Shown: positions 11,548-22,499, numbered from the stretch's first letter. The stretch is DNA of 64,000 bases from Sanderia malayensis (GCA_013076295.1 RQOL01000519.1:3396782-3460781); one strand, 5' to 3'. Made by a program: numbers and translations. The notes: generated by a model not told the origin, from the letters alone.

Positions 11548-11553
11548 TTTATT
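11548..11553 (-). terminator. candidate polyadenylation signal AATAAA
   Basis: AATAAA on the minus strand lies about 120 bases after the stop codon of the SNTX/GTPase gene at 11673, a normal distance for a short 3' UTR. Confidence 0.55.
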
Positions 11554-11672
11554 GAATAAGAATAGTAAATTTGAACTTCAATTAAATGTTTTTTTAATAT
11601 GATGTTGAACTTTCATTGAATTTTGTTTGAATTTGCAATCAAGTTCATAAGCATTTTTCTGCAACAAATTTC

Positions 11673-12479
11673 TTAACTTCTGAACAGGTTTTTAAAAGCA
11701 GACTTTGCTGATTTGAATGTGCCAACAATGCTTTCGTAGAGACCACCAGATTTTGATTGATATTTTACCACTCGGATTGGCTCCATTTGAGCTTCACTGT
11801 AATGATACTGATTCCTCACTTTTTGGATGTCTTCAAAAATATTTCGCAGAGATTGGCCGTTGTGTTTCAAATGAAACAACTTTGTCTTTAATTTTTCAAC
11901 CTTGTCTGGATCTGTAATAAAATCCACATCTGTTTTTTCCGGGCTCGCCATTGCTTTCATTATAATCTGCTTTTTCTGGTCATACTTGTGTCTCATCTCC
12001 GTGAGGTGATCAATTGTCTTTTGATTCATGTCAGGTTTTCTTTTCTCTCCTTCTATCATCATTCGTAAATGTGCATCTACTTCGTCATTGTATGGAGTAA
12101 TTGCATTATTCTTCAAGTAGCATCCAAACTTAGCACATATGTCAGTTATTTCTTGTTGCTCTTGCTTCAATTCTTCGCAATATATTTTCACATGCTGGAT
12201 GAAACTTTGCAGCCTTGATGCATCATCTTGCTTTTCAGTGAGCAGACTTTGTACGTGTTCATCGATCACTGATCTATTCACTGGATTCAAATCATATGTC
12301 ATATGCATGTGAACTTTCCAAGAATGGCCACATTGGCGGCAACTGGGATTATCACCACTATTCATCGCCATACAGTTTTGAAGATCGGCATTATTGGTGC
12401 ATTCCGTTGGGATTCCTGACAAATAGCAGTGTGCATGGCATTGCTGTTTGTATACGGTTCTACTGGTCTCGTTCATCAC
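11673..12479 (-). CDS. exon 3 of the fusion gene (Cys/His motif and coiled coil)
   Basis: The acceptor TTATTATAG ends at 12480 and the intron is 120 bp. The first codons are V-M-N-E. The Cys/His motif completes the CTDLTC from exon 2, which supports the splice. Charged helices rich in Lys, Glu and Gln follow, and the protein ends with a basic, aromatic tail (SAFKNLFRS). Confidence 0.8.
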   Translation of the reverse strand: MMNETSRTVYKQQCHAHCYLSGIPTECTNNADLQNCMAMNSGDNPSCRQCGHSWKVHMHMTYDLNPVNRSVIDEHVQSLLTEKQDDASRLQSFIQHVKIYCEELKQEQQEITDICAKFGCYLKNNAITPYNDEVDAHLRMMIEGEKRKPDMNQKTIDHLTEMRHKYDQKKQIIMKAMASPEKTDVDFITDPDKVEKLKTKLFHLKHNGQSLRNIFEDIQKVRNQYHYSEAQMEPIRVVKYQSKSGGLYESIVGTFKSAKSAFKNLFRS

Positions 12480-15400
12480 CTATAATAAAAATGCTATTGA
12501 TACACTATAGAATTGCAAACCAACTTCGATGTAGGTGGTGTTCCGCCAAGAAAAACGTATATTACAGCAGTTTTATTCACCATCAGAACTAAGACTTACC
12601 TGAACGTACTGTACACAGGTCAGATCAGTGCAAACAGTTCTTGGGTAGTCAAGATGAACAACTTCCAGGTCAACTGCATCGAGGTAAAGCTTGTCTTGAA
12701 GCTCACTGGCTTTTTTCTTTGACGCTTCTAGCTCTTTGGCTTTGTTGTTGGCTGAGTCAATATTTACTTGAATGTTAGCAGCAACCTTAGCCAGTGGATT
12801 GCTTAACTCAAGAATAATTCGCCTTGCATTGTTCAGGCTGACGGTGTGACGAACAGAATGAGGTTTCAGCTCCAAAATATGCTCAAACAGACGTTTTGTT
12901 TCGACAACAGCACGATCCCAGCTTGAAGAATAAGTGGCAATGTCCTGCTGATCAAAATGTATACCGTTGATCAAGCAAGCAAGAAAGCGAAACGCTTCGT
13001 TGTCAAAGCAAAACTGATTTTGAGGAGATACAGTCAAATTTGCATCTTTGTACTCTGAAACAAGCTGTTTCAATGTTGGCAATGTGTCACCAGGCCTGTA
13101 AAACGTGCTTCTAGCATTAGTGAAGCAAAAAATGATGTTTTCCGCTGCTGATTTGTGAAGATGAGTAAGCAGCTCTGTAATGCAAAATCTGTACGTGACA
13201 GTCAATCTGGAATCATTTGGCTTTAGCAAAATACAAATTCCATGAATTTCATCATAATACGACAAATGAGCAAGAATGCTTTCGAAATTCTTTTCATCTT
13301 GTTCCAAACCACGAACATCACCAATGCCGGGTGTGTCTATGAGACTGATCACATGTTTTCCAACAAAGAACCTGTAAGCTTTTGGCCCCTGGGTTGCTGA
13401 CTGTCCTGTTACCAAAACTTCATTTAAGCTTTTCGAGCCAATAGAAATGCATTGATTTTTACCAGTTTCAGATGTATATGAAAATTGTGTTGGTATAGGT
13501 ACTTTTATATCGTCACTCTCTTTTGCATCATTCAATGTTTGAAAGGCAAGATAGTTCGCCAGCGCGTTGATCCAAGTTGATTTACCAACTCCAGTTTCCC
13601 CCAGAATGAGAATGTTTATCTCTTTTGTCATCCTCAGTTTACTGAGCACTTCTCTGAAAAGCACTTGCTCATAGGCAACGTATTGCAAACCATGTTTTGT
13701 GTCATTGCACTTAAACTCGACATCGGAATGCTTGGCCCCTCCACATTTGCAATAAAAGTATCCATCATCAATTCCATAGTCTATTAGGCCGAGGCATACC
13801 TTGCAAGTCCATTGAGTAGCTTCGATTGAGCACCCTCTCTGAAACGATTTTGGACATCTTATTTCAGCAATCACTCTTTTGTTCGGCTTTCTTCGAAGTG
13901 GTTCTAAATTATTCATTTTGATAATGCAGTTTTCCAGATGTTTTCCTTCTTCTTGATATACATCTTCGCAGCATAACACTCCCTTATCATAATATTCAAT
14001 GTACATTTGATCCCTTAGTGATGACTCTGGTTGCATCTCAACATCAAAAATGACAAATCTGTGATTTGGATCCTCTTTGCCCGTGCACATCAGTCTAAAG
14101 AACAGATCTGTTTGCTTTTTCCAATTTTCAGGGAACTTTCTTTTGGATGAGTAGATCAGGTAGAGTAGGTAAACTTTATTGGAAGAATTTTGCAGAAGTG
14201 CCAACTCGTACGTTGATTCTGCACCAAAATAATGCGCGTTTCTTTTCACCAGCTGTTTAATGAGATGAATCTTACCAACCTGATCTTCAAATTTCGAAAT
14301 GTTCTTACCCATGACGGCGGGAGAATGACTACTTGAGAGGAAGTCACTTAGTGCATCGTTTATGATCGACGGGTCGCATTTCCCCGTACGGATATCAACT
14401 AGAATCTTCATCAGGGTTGATTTAAACTCGGACTCAGATATGTCAAAATTATTTTTCAAACGATGGGCCTCTTCAATACATTCCATTGAAATTGCGTCTG
14501 CATGTGCCTTAAAGTTGCTTATCAGGTCGTACAGCTGTTGGCGTGTGTTAGACACTTGCTCTATCACTTGAAAGCATTTTTTGATATAACTTTCTTCAAC
14601 CTGAATAACAGAGTAATTAAATTCAGCAACTAATCAATAACTACTGACTAGCTATGAGAAGTGTAGCAGTGTTCTGAAAAGTAGGGAGGCACCAGAGTGA
14701 AGAAATCCTGACACGTGACACATTTAACTTCAAGCAGGGGCAACTTTTATCCATAAATGGGGCATGCTTCATGCTATTGTAAAAAGTAAATCTTTATCCT
14801 GTGGCATTTATGAGCTATATTAAACCCCATTTCTTAAATAACTAGCACAACGTTCAAAGGGTTTTAGCAGCTTTTTGAACGTTTTACCGGCTATATGAAA
14901 TTCACCATAAACAGCATGGCAGTAAGATAGTGTACTGTTTCAAAACATATGTCCAAAGCATCAATTGACAATACAAACCTGTTTATATACTGCACATGCA
15001 TCGCTTTCAAGTTTGCACATTTTTCTTAGCTTTTGCAGTGATATCAATGCAAATGAAATTGGTACACCTTTTCCAGCGTTTTCTTCTTAATAATTGACGG
15101 TAAATTGATTACAGACTTAACTGCAGCTTCAAATGAAGAAGGTATTTCTTCGCTCAAATCACTAACATCACACTTGCTGTGATATTCGAACTTTGTACCA
15201 GCACTCATCCCCTTCTTTGCCAAATCCAAGTTAGTTCCACCTTTAGCAGATATCATGTTCTTGAGCTTTTCGATTTCTGCCTCCAACTCACCCTTCACCG
15301 TTGTTATTTCTTCGTTTTCCGTGTTTTCGTACTCGCAAGTGATATTGCACTTTGCTCCCCATTCAATGCCAACAACAACATGTGTCGCCTCGTCGCTTTC

Positions 15401-15787
15401 AAGCAGTTTCTTGTCGATCTTTCCACGAATACTGTCAATTTCTTGACTTTTTGTACGAACAGTATATGCCATTGTCATCCTCACAGATTTCGCACTGGCT
15501 TTTTGGTCATGTAAATACGAAGCGGATCCCTTGATCTTGACAAGGCCGCTGAGTATACTTAAACTCAGCTCTGCATCAATGCCCAACTTCTCTATTTCTT
15601 CGCTGACAGACTCAGAGAATATAAATTCAATGTCGACACTGTTTGCTTCATCTTCGTAAATGTCATCTTCCTCTAACTTGATCTTTAATGCATTGATGCT
15701 CAAAAATTCATCTCTTCTCGCATCGTACAGGTCGCCCAGCCGCGCAAATCGTCCAACTGCGGCTTTTGTAATCTTGGCAGACTCCAT
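11673..15787 (-). CDS. SNTX-type / zinc-ribbon / P-loop GTPase / Cys-His coiled-coil fusion protein (3 exons, about 1175 aa)
   Basis: Exons 15787-15068, 14600-12600 and 12479-11673 join in phase 0 with no stop. Residues 1-240 resemble the N-terminal domain of stonustoxin (SNTX)-family proteins (VGRFARLGDLYDARRDEF, then VKIKGSASYLHDQKAS), a MACPF-like pore-forming fold. Residues about 485-530 hold a Cys cluster (RCPK, WTCKVC, FYCKCGG) resembling a zinc ribbon. Residues about 571-740 are a GTPase domain: P-loop GETGVGKST, G3 DTPGIGD, and TNARSTFY in the G4 area. This resembles AIG1/GIMAP-like proteins without the canonical NKxD. Exon 3 opens with a Cys/His motif (CHAHCYL, CRQC, HMHMTY) as in DUF8206-type proteins, then charged helices. 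A host role in defence or membrane attack is inference only. No signal peptide is seen. It sits alone between dead transposons and looks intact. Confidence 0.82.
12600..14600 (-). CDS. exon 2 of the fusion gene (helical, zinc-ribbon-like and GTPase part)
   Basis: The acceptor TTATTCAG ends at 14601 and the donor CAG|GTAAGT leaves the exon end at 12600. Both keep phase 0, and the 2001-bp exon codes for 667 residues. It starts VEESYIKKCF. It carries a helical segment, a beta-rich stretch (KVYLLYLIYS, HRFVIFDVEM) where SNTX proteins have a thioredoxin-like domain, the Cys cluster and the whole GTPase domain. It ends just after CTDLTC. Confidence 0.82.
14601..15067 (-). other. intron 1 (467 bp)
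   Basis: GT at 15067-15066 and AG at 14602-14601. The interior is AT-rich with no coding signal. The donor GTGTAC is weaker than the consensus. Confidence 0.65.
15068..15787 (-). CDS. exon 1 of the fusion gene (SNTX-type domain)
   Basis: The start is placed at the ATG 15787-15785, because the SNTX-like match begins within about ten residues of it. Upstream, the open frame continues without similarity. A good acceptor-like tract (CTCCTTCTAG, ending at 15796) suggests this exon begins at 15795 with a short leader, so a 5' non-coding exon may exist. The donor is AAG|GTGTAC with the exon ending at 15068; the frame would otherwise stop nine codons later. Confidence 0.75.
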
Positions 15788-15795
15788 TACAATTT

Positions 15796-16958
15796 CTAGA
15801 AGGAGATTATGCATCAATGTCAAAAGTATGATTGTCTCCTTAAAATGCCACAAATGGCTTCTTCTATTGACTAAAGCCGTAGAATCTAATTGAAGCTTCC
15901 TTAAAATTTTATTTAAAGAAAGGTTTCCGAGTAACGAGACGTAAAGGTATGGCATTTGGCGGATCCAGAGGGGTGCGGAGGCTGCTTGAGCACTCCTCAA
16001 ATTTTTAGGAAAAAACTCAAAATACGTATAGAACATTTTCCCCAAAGTCCTATTTAATATTATAAGGGATTATTGTAAAATCTACATGTAAATGATTGGG
16101 ATTATTGTAAAATCTCTTTTTGAGTTGCTCATATTGCGATTCTGTCTTGATAATTTTTCCTTTCCGTTTCATACTGATTCCAGCAAATTTGGTCCGCATA
16201 TTAGCCCGGTGTTTGTTATGAGGAAAAATAGTTGCTGGCCAATCATTGTTGTGAAGGAAAAGTTGCTGACATTGAGCGGGAGCAGCTCCATATTTCAAAA
16301 ACAGTTTGCAGACCAATCAAAACATCGTATGAGGGTTGCTCAAATGGTCAAGGTCTCGTGAAGAGTGGCAGAGTACTGACCAGGAGTTCCTCAAGCAACT
16401 TCATTCTATATTCATCCAAAACGGCTGTTGCGCTTCGCGAAACCCGTGAAGTCATTTTGGATGAAAAACCTGATTATCATGACAAAGAGAAAATTATGTG
16501 CAATTGGAAGGAAACGTGTCTGCGCTTTGTTTCGAAATATTTTGAAAATGTAGACAAGGAATCTTGTAATGTGAAAATCAAAAAGGCAAAGAATGAGCTT
16601 GCGTTTGCCTAAGCCCGACGAAGCAGCAAGGTTGCAGTTTCCAACTTGTGAAAAAATAGAGGTGGAAATCTTCAACCTGTTGTGCAAATACTGAATTTAT
16701 CAATTGTGCCTGAGCATTTTATATATTGGTCTATATATGTTTTTTGTTGTTGGCTAAATTGCTCACAAAATTGAATTGATCACCTCTTAACATCCTAAGT
16801 AAGTTCGGGGTTTCAGGTTTACACAACTCAGTTGAATAATGAATGCAAGTCTATTGATCCTATCAATGGTTGAGAATAGGCTGAATGGGCTTGCAATGTT
16901 GCGATATCTGCGTTTTACTTATGCCAGCCAAAGACAAAAGGAAACACTTCCCCAATTG
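15796..16958. other. upstream region with unassigned short frames
   Basis: This includes the likely promoter side of the fusion gene; no TATA box is claimed. Plus-strand frames at 16232-16612 (contains KTAVALRETREVILDEKPDY and a Lys-rich end) and minus-strand 16316-16050 look somewhat protein-like. They match nothing I know, and the two overlap on opposite strands. Confidence 0.35.
16896..16948 (+). repeat. left part of a dispersed repeat split by the foldback element
   Basis: The stretch up to 16948, joined to 19234-19430, parallels 20800-21056 (shared blocks such as CAATTG, AAATTTTTGACTTCTAAGAAAT and CATTCTCTGGA/CTTCTCTGAA). The uninterrupted copy therefore shows what the target looked like before the foldback element arrived. 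Confidence 0.6.
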
Positions 16959-17717
16959 GGGTAGTTCTAATCGCTGGACCCCACGACTCGGGGACTCTCG
17001 GACGAACGACTATACGACCTAGGGAAATACGACCTATGTCTTTAAAACTGCCAAATTTGCATTATTTTCACTGTAATTATTGTAGCGAAGTCAAAGGCAC
17101 TGTTTTGAAGTATGAAACGCAGTTTGGTGAGCATAGGAACAGAAATAAATGCTTTTCGAGCAAGCAATTTTGTCGCAAAAAGCACGCTGTCGTTGCAAGT
17201 CACTGAGGTTTTCATATCGTAAGCAAGGAAACTGTGGTTGAAAATTCAAGGAAACTGTGGTGGCAGTAATCAAATTCCTGTGGAGCCACGACATTGACAT
17301 TGGCACCGTAATCAAAATTCCACCCTTTTCAGAAGCGTTGCGCAATCTGAAACCACCGGTAGTAAGAGAGAACAATTTTAAAGCATTTCATATAAATGCA
17401 GAAAGACTATTCTGCTATTGTAACGTCTGTGTTTGTTATCATCCATCAAATATAGCAACAAAATGTGAATATATCACAACATAACAACAGCTAAAGCAAC
17501 GAAACATGGAAACCTTATCAACGTCATCATACTCGTCATTATAATCGTGATCATTTTTATTATTATTGCACCCTGCACCCTGCACTGCGCAGGTATATTG
17601 AGTTTTTTACCGCTAGAAAACACTAGAATATTATTTCTTTTGGAGTTTACTTCATTTATCTTTATCAAGTAAGAACACATCCCACCAAAATATTCACAAT
17701 ACACAACTACTCAGATC
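16959..17717 (+). repeat. left arm of the foldback element
   Basis: This 759-bp arm is inverted relative to 18397-19223. It carries a private insertion of about 23 bp near 17235-17257 that duplicates AAGGAAACTGTGGT. It lacks the extra segment of about 95 bp seen in the right arm. Confidence 0.9.
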
Positions 17718-18396
17718 TACTTCTTGATAAATGCAGACATACGAAATCCAAGCACGTTTTATTCTGAATACAAACTATATCGGCAACATGAACAAGAGAA
17801 GTATAACTAGAACTGGAAGCTGCAAGTTATATAAAGAGTTATAAATAGTTAACCTTCTAATCTGCAATGGTTTCTAAAATGTAAATATTTCTAACTGAAA
17901 ACTAAACAATGTCTGGGTCAAATAGATCATTCGAGTCACTCCCTTACTTCCATTCAAAGTCACCACCTCGTTCTCAATCTGTCTTTTTTTCGTGTCAAGC
18001 ACGCCACGATGGAACGTCAAGCATGCTGGCAGTGGTTCTTTCTAAAAGGGGGAACGGCAATTACAGGAATGATGATGATGATGATGATACTGATGATGAC
18101 TGCGTAAAACCTGATACGCCAGATTAAGATAGCCTGCCTTTCGCAAGTCATTAATATACCAAAGGGAGGGAATATATCAACTTTCCTTGTTGATGAGCGT
18201 CAAAGCAGATCACGCGATGAAAAACTTCTGTGCATAATTAATTCAAGTTAATATATTTTATATATTAACCAACATCATCAGATGCATTCCATCTTTGAGA
18301 CAAAATAGATCTATCCTATCCATGACTCTTCTCAAGAATCTATCAAAAAATTTATAACTCTGTTTATGCCAAACAGAAATTGTGTTACAATGACAT
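17718..18396. other. loop of the foldback element
   Basis: This AT-rich spacer contains a short plus-strand frame (17909-18127) ending in an acidic run encoded by a GAT repeat at about 18070-18100. There are no transposase motifs. Confidence 0.6.
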
Positions 18397-19223
18397 GATC
18401 TGAGTAGTTGTGTATTGTGAATATTTTGGTGGAATGTGTTCTTACTTGATAAAGATAAATGAAGTAAACTCCAAAAGAAATAATATTCATAAAAACAGCA
18501 AAATCATGATAAGTCGGGCCAGGAGTAACTCGAACCTCGGGTAACTAAGGCCCTTTTGCATCCCATAGAAAACTTTGCAAGTGTTTTCTAGCGGTAAAAA
18601 ACTCAATATACCTGCGCAGTGCAGGGTGCAGGGTGCAATAATGATAAAAATGATCACGATCATAATGACGAGCATGATGACGTTGATAAGGTTTCCATGT
18701 TTCGTTGCTTTAGCTGTTGTTATGTTGTGATATATTCACATTTTGTTGCTATATTTGATGGATGATAACAAACACAGACGTTTCAATAGCAGAATAGTCT
18801 TTCTGCATTTATATGAAATGCTTTAAAATTGTTCTCTCTTACTACCGGTGGTTTCAGATTGCGCAACGCTTCTGAAAAGGGTGGAATTTTGATTACGGTG
18901 CCAATGTCAATGTCGTGGCTCCACAGGAATTCGATTACTGCCACCACAGTTTCCTTGCTTACGATATGAAAACCTCAGTGATTTGCAACGACAGCGTGCT
19001 TTTTGCGACAAAATTGCTTGCTCGAAAAGCATTTATTTCTGTTCCTATGCTCACCAAACTGCGTTTCATACTTCAAAACAGTGCCTTTGACTTCGCTACA
19101 ATAATTACAGTTGAAAATAATGCAAATTTGGCAGTTTTAAAGACATGGGTCGTATTTCCCTAGGTCGTATAGTCGTGCGTCCGAGAGTCCCCGAGTCGTG
19201 GGGTCCAGCGATTAGAACTACCC
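18397..19223 (-). repeat. right arm of the foldback element
   Basis: This 827-bp arm is the reverse complement of 16959-17717, with one extra segment at about 18486-18582. Outside the indels only scattered single-base differences are seen. Confidence 0.9.
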
Positions 19224-19233
19224 TCCCCAATTG

Positions 19234-19430
19234 CACTTTATCAAAGGTGAAAATAGGGCATAAAATTTTTGACTTCTAAGAAATTACTGGGAACGGGTCT
19301 TTTATTGTGGTGCGATAAATTACGAGAATGTCAGGCTTCTTTTGTTCTGTCGCCATTCTCTGGAACCTCCCTATTTCATCATAATTCTACACCGTCATCA
19401 TGATATTTTTAAATTCATGTGAATATTTGT
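19234..19430 (+). repeat. right part of the dispersed repeat split by the foldback element
   Basis: It resembles 20860-21056 in order and sequence and resumes directly after the right 10-bp duplication. Confidence 0.55.
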
Positions 19431-19676
19431 AAATATTTGCAATTTAGTAAAGTAAACCTCAGAGCAATCAAGCATCGCTGTTCTTATTGGCTTGGCTCCA
19501 TGGTTCACTAAACTATGGAAACAGTGTGAGTTGGATGGCGTTAGGACGTGAAGGAGAAACACACAAAAACATTACTATCAAGCTGGACACGGCCATCTTT
19601 GATTGAGAAAATCCGTCCCCAAATGACAGGGATATGCTGTGATGTATTATGAATGATAATGGAGGGTCAGATGGAG

Positions 19677-19860
19677 GGAAGAAGAGGAAGAGGAAGACCA
19701 ATGGAGAAATGGGATAACAACCTGAAGGAATGGAGCGGAAGTAGGATGGATGATCTGAGGGAGAATGCCAGGGACAAGAGTTTATGGAGGCAGTGTATCA
19801 AATCCTATGTGCACCAACGGCCGTAAGGCTATGGACTGATGATGATGATGATGATGATTA
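19677..19860 (+). pseudogene. 3' end of a non-LTR retrotransposon with GAT tail
   Basis: A short plus-strand frame ends with the Gly/Arg/Pro-rich start GRRGRGRPMEKW, then DDLRENARDKSLWRQ and a stop. (GAT)n follows at 19838-19860. This is the C-terminal signature of many LINE polyproteins, ending in a simple-sequence tail. Only about 50 codons remain, so it is a strongly 5'-truncated copy. Confidence 0.65.
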
Positions 19861-20799
19861 TGACATACCAATTGTGTAACAAATTCACGCAGTGTTAGTG
19901 TTTCCACAGTATCTGGAAAGTCGAAGTTCCTTATTGTTGTGATGGCCTCGTTTGAATATGACAGTCCAGAAATCAGATACACGTATCTAATCGTGATTCT
20001 TGAAATAAATATGATGTAATGTTTCTTAAGCATTGGGGAACTCCCTATTCCTTGTTGCTGTCAGTCAGTGTCAGTCACGAAGCGAGACTAGACTATGCGT
20101 TTTTGAGGCGTAAATTTATTTGCATTTTTCTCACTTTCACAATTGTTATCACATGGAATTAAACAAAGCCCCCATGTTCAGGACTTCATAGCAATGTCCT
20201 CATATCTCTAAAAACCCCACCCCTTTCGGATCATTTTTCCAAAGTCCAGATTATTAAAATTTAGTTATATAAATTCTCTTTCAGCTTTCGTTCCAAAGTT
20301 GATTCTGCACAAAAGCAAAAGGCGAGTTTTTACTCTGGATAGAGAAGTATCCCAAAACACTTGATTTTTATTAGCACTTCAACAGCTGTAATTTCTGTTT
20401 TTGGTGTAAACCAGTTTGAATTTCATTGATCTTAATCAAAAATGTTTGGCCAGACTCAAAGTAACAGCAAAATTTTAGTTGGGCTTCGAATTCGCATAAT
20501 CTCCAGACATGTTATTTTAGTTAAGTAAATATAGCACAAAATATATTCTACCATACTAACTTGTATGCACAACGACTGAAGTTAAAACAAAATAACTCGT
20601 TTTAATCTCATGCTTTAGACTAAAACTCCCAATAGGAATAATCAATTTAAAAAAACATAATGTTTGCCATTGTTCCACATATCCATTAGCCTATTTCATT
20701 TGAGTTCTTTTAAAAATACACAGAAAAGTTAGAAAAAACTGAGTGATTCGATGGCATTAAAATTGTTTGGTTTACCTTTTGATTAGGATGGCAATACTG
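19861..20799. other. non-coding AT-rich stretch
   Basis: No gene, paired ends or tandem repeat was recognised here. Confidence 0.5.
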
Positions 20800-21056
20800 C
20801 TTTTGCTTTTTCCAGTTGTCGTTTCTGCTTTTGTTCATGCTAGCCAACAACTGAGGAAACCGCTTCGTCAATTGAACTTAAAATGCCAAAATATCGCATG
20901 AAATTTTTGACTTCTAAGAAATGACTGGGGAATTACTCTTTTTGATTGTTGTGTGATGAAATTACAAAAGTGTCAGTCAAGGGTCTTTCTTTCTCTCCCC
21001 ACTTCTCTGAAGCTTTCTTTTTCATCATCTAATGTCATCTAAATTACATCACCTTC
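20800..21056 (+). repeat. uninterrupted relative of the repeat at 16896-16948 / 19234-19430
   Basis: It shares the order GCTAGCCAAC.., CAATTG, AAATTTTTGACTTCTAAGAAAT, GTGATGAAATTAC and the CTTCTCTG..TTTCATCAT end. It contains only one copy of the CAATTG-type target and no foldback element, so it acts as a paralogous empty site. Confidence 0.55.
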
Positions 21057-21099
21057 ACCTTTGATCCAAGATGGTCATAGTTTTAAACAATAAAGGTTT

Positions 21100-21214
21100 A
21101 CAGTAATGTTTCGATTAAACGACCCCTCGAATAGAAGCCCCCCTAAAATACCAACAAATTTATAGAACGCCCCCGATATTGAGTAATGCTTCATTCAATC
21201 GAAGAATTACGGTA
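21100..21214. mobile_element. MITE-like element, 115 bp
   Basis: The left end TACAGTAATGTTTCGATTAA and the right end, read on the other strand, TACCGTAATTCTTCGATTGA match at 16 of 20 positions. The interior holds CGACCCCTCGAATAGAAGCC. Related sequence (CTTATTCGAGGATTTACGGTA) recurs inverted at 22500-22643, so either each is a small element or they are the two ends of one disrupted element. Confidence 0.5.
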
Positions 21215-21729
21215 CACTACATTCAATCATGTTGGCATAACGAAAAATTTGATTTGATGACAATACAAAAGTGGAGTTCTGGTTCAGGAAAGAAGAAATT
21301 AATGCTTATTTGTATGTTCGAAAGTCTTCAGGGGCAGCAAATGAATTGTTTGTGATGCTGTGAAGGCTCTATGCATTTGCCTAAAAAGATACACATATTC
21401 ACGATTTGCTAGACCAGCTAGAAACATTCGATGAAATTTTTTTGGAACAAATTGACACAATAAGACTGCTAAAAGGCCCATTTTTCTATGTTAGAGATCG
21501 ATTTCACCTGGAAATGATAGATCGAATGTCGAATTACCATAAACTATAAAAATGAATTCACTTTAAAACTTGAAGACCTATGTTTTTGCGAAAGTGTGTA
21601 AGGATATTTTGCAAGACGCTCAATAATATTAGGGGACAGCCCTGGCCGTACTTATCTAAGACTTGTAACGGGCGTCCCAGCAAAGTAGGTTGAGTTTCCG
21701 AAACATCCTTATGAGCGTCGTTATTAAAA

Positions 21730-21900
21730 AACTGAGCAACCCAAAAACAAGCTGAACAACCAAGAACAGTCTGAACAACCCAGAACAACCCAAGAACAGT
21801 CCGAAAACCCCAAGAACAACCTGTGAAACCACCCAAGAACAAGCTTAAAGCCCCAAGAACAAGCTGAAAACCTAGAAAGAACACAAGAACAACCCAAGAT
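21730..21900. repeat. degenerate CCAAGAACA-type tandem repeat
   Basis: Irregular repeats of AACAACCCAAGAACAGTC and close variants run through this stretch. Frames read across it on the minus strand are low-complexity artefacts. Confidence 0.7.
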
Positions 21901-21959
21901 TACACTAATAGGGTTCGTTCTTTCTCATTTTCATAGTGTTGAAAGCGCAAAACATTTAA

Positions 21960-22290
21960 AGTGCCCCTAAGGTTTTTTTATTGGCTAAAAGTATAGAATC
22001 GAATGCGCTGATTCTGATACTGTTAGGATTTTTGATCTGATGAGTAATTGTCGAGTTGCGAAGGTTTGCGTTCACACTTTTGTGTCTCACTTTTAGGACG
22101 GGTCGAGTCCACTATGACATCATAGTAGGTGCCCCGTTCATTTTTCCGTACTGAGGCACCAAATTTGACATCGAATTTCTCGCACACGATGTGCTTGATT
22201 TTGATTTTTTTACTTTGATAATGAGAAACAGGTCGGCGCATAATGGGATTGCAATTTGAAAGGTTTTTGACGTGTTTGAAGCTGTGACGA
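21960..22290 (+). mobile_element. truncated second copy of the TTAA-target family
   Basis: It begins AGTGCCCCTAAGG directly after TTAA (21956-21959). It follows both arms of the element at 2004-3501: ATTGGCTAAAAGTATAGAATCG, CACTTTTAGGACGGG, the ACTATGACATCATAGTAGG palindrome at about 22111-22129, and GAGAAACAGGT..GCGCATAAT. Similarity fades after about 22290 and no right end was found. Confidence 0.7.
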
Positions 22291-22499
22291 GTTTTTCCTC
22301 AAAGGTTGACAGAAAAAATACGACAGTTTTCTCAATCAGCTAAACTTTTTTCGCAAAGTGCTGTGTAAGATCTAACAAAAGTTATAATTTGTTTATCATC
22401 ACGAAAATCGCGTTTCTTTTTGCTTTTTTGTCTCGAGTCAAAGGAAGTGATACTGTATAGGTATTGTCCTGTGGGGGCTTTCTCGAATTAAGATATTAT

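Larger units (their letters stand above)
16959..19223. mobile_element. foldback element with 0.8-kb inverted arms, MULE-like
   Basis: This 2265-bp element starts GGGTAGTTCTAATCGC and ends with its reverse complement. It is flanked by a direct 10-bp repeat TCCCCAATTG (16949-16958 and 19224-19233). A 9-10-bp duplication with long inverted ends is typical of Mutator-like elements. The arms (16959-17717 and 18397-19223) are nearly identical over long runs apart from two indels. The loop (17718-18396) has no recognisable transposase, so the element would be non-autonomous. Short frames in the arms appear on both strands and are not assigned. Confidence 0.85.

Noticed and set aside
15788..16045. 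N-terminal extension of the SNTX/GTPase gene to 16045
   Set aside because: The frame is open but shows no family similarity, and a splice acceptor-like tract lies just upstream of the ATG at 15787.
18500..18560. A tRNA gene in the right foldback arm
   Set aside because: Only a T-loop-like B-box string is present; no acceptor stem, D arm or anticodon arm can be folded.
17091..19163. Several open frames inside the foldback arms
   Set aside because: They occur on both strands of an inverted repeat and differ between arms because of single-base changes; none has a recognisable motif.
21558..21884. Minus-strand frame rich in Gly, Leu, Phe and Trp
   Set aside because: It is a translation of the CCAAGAACA-type low-complexity repeat.
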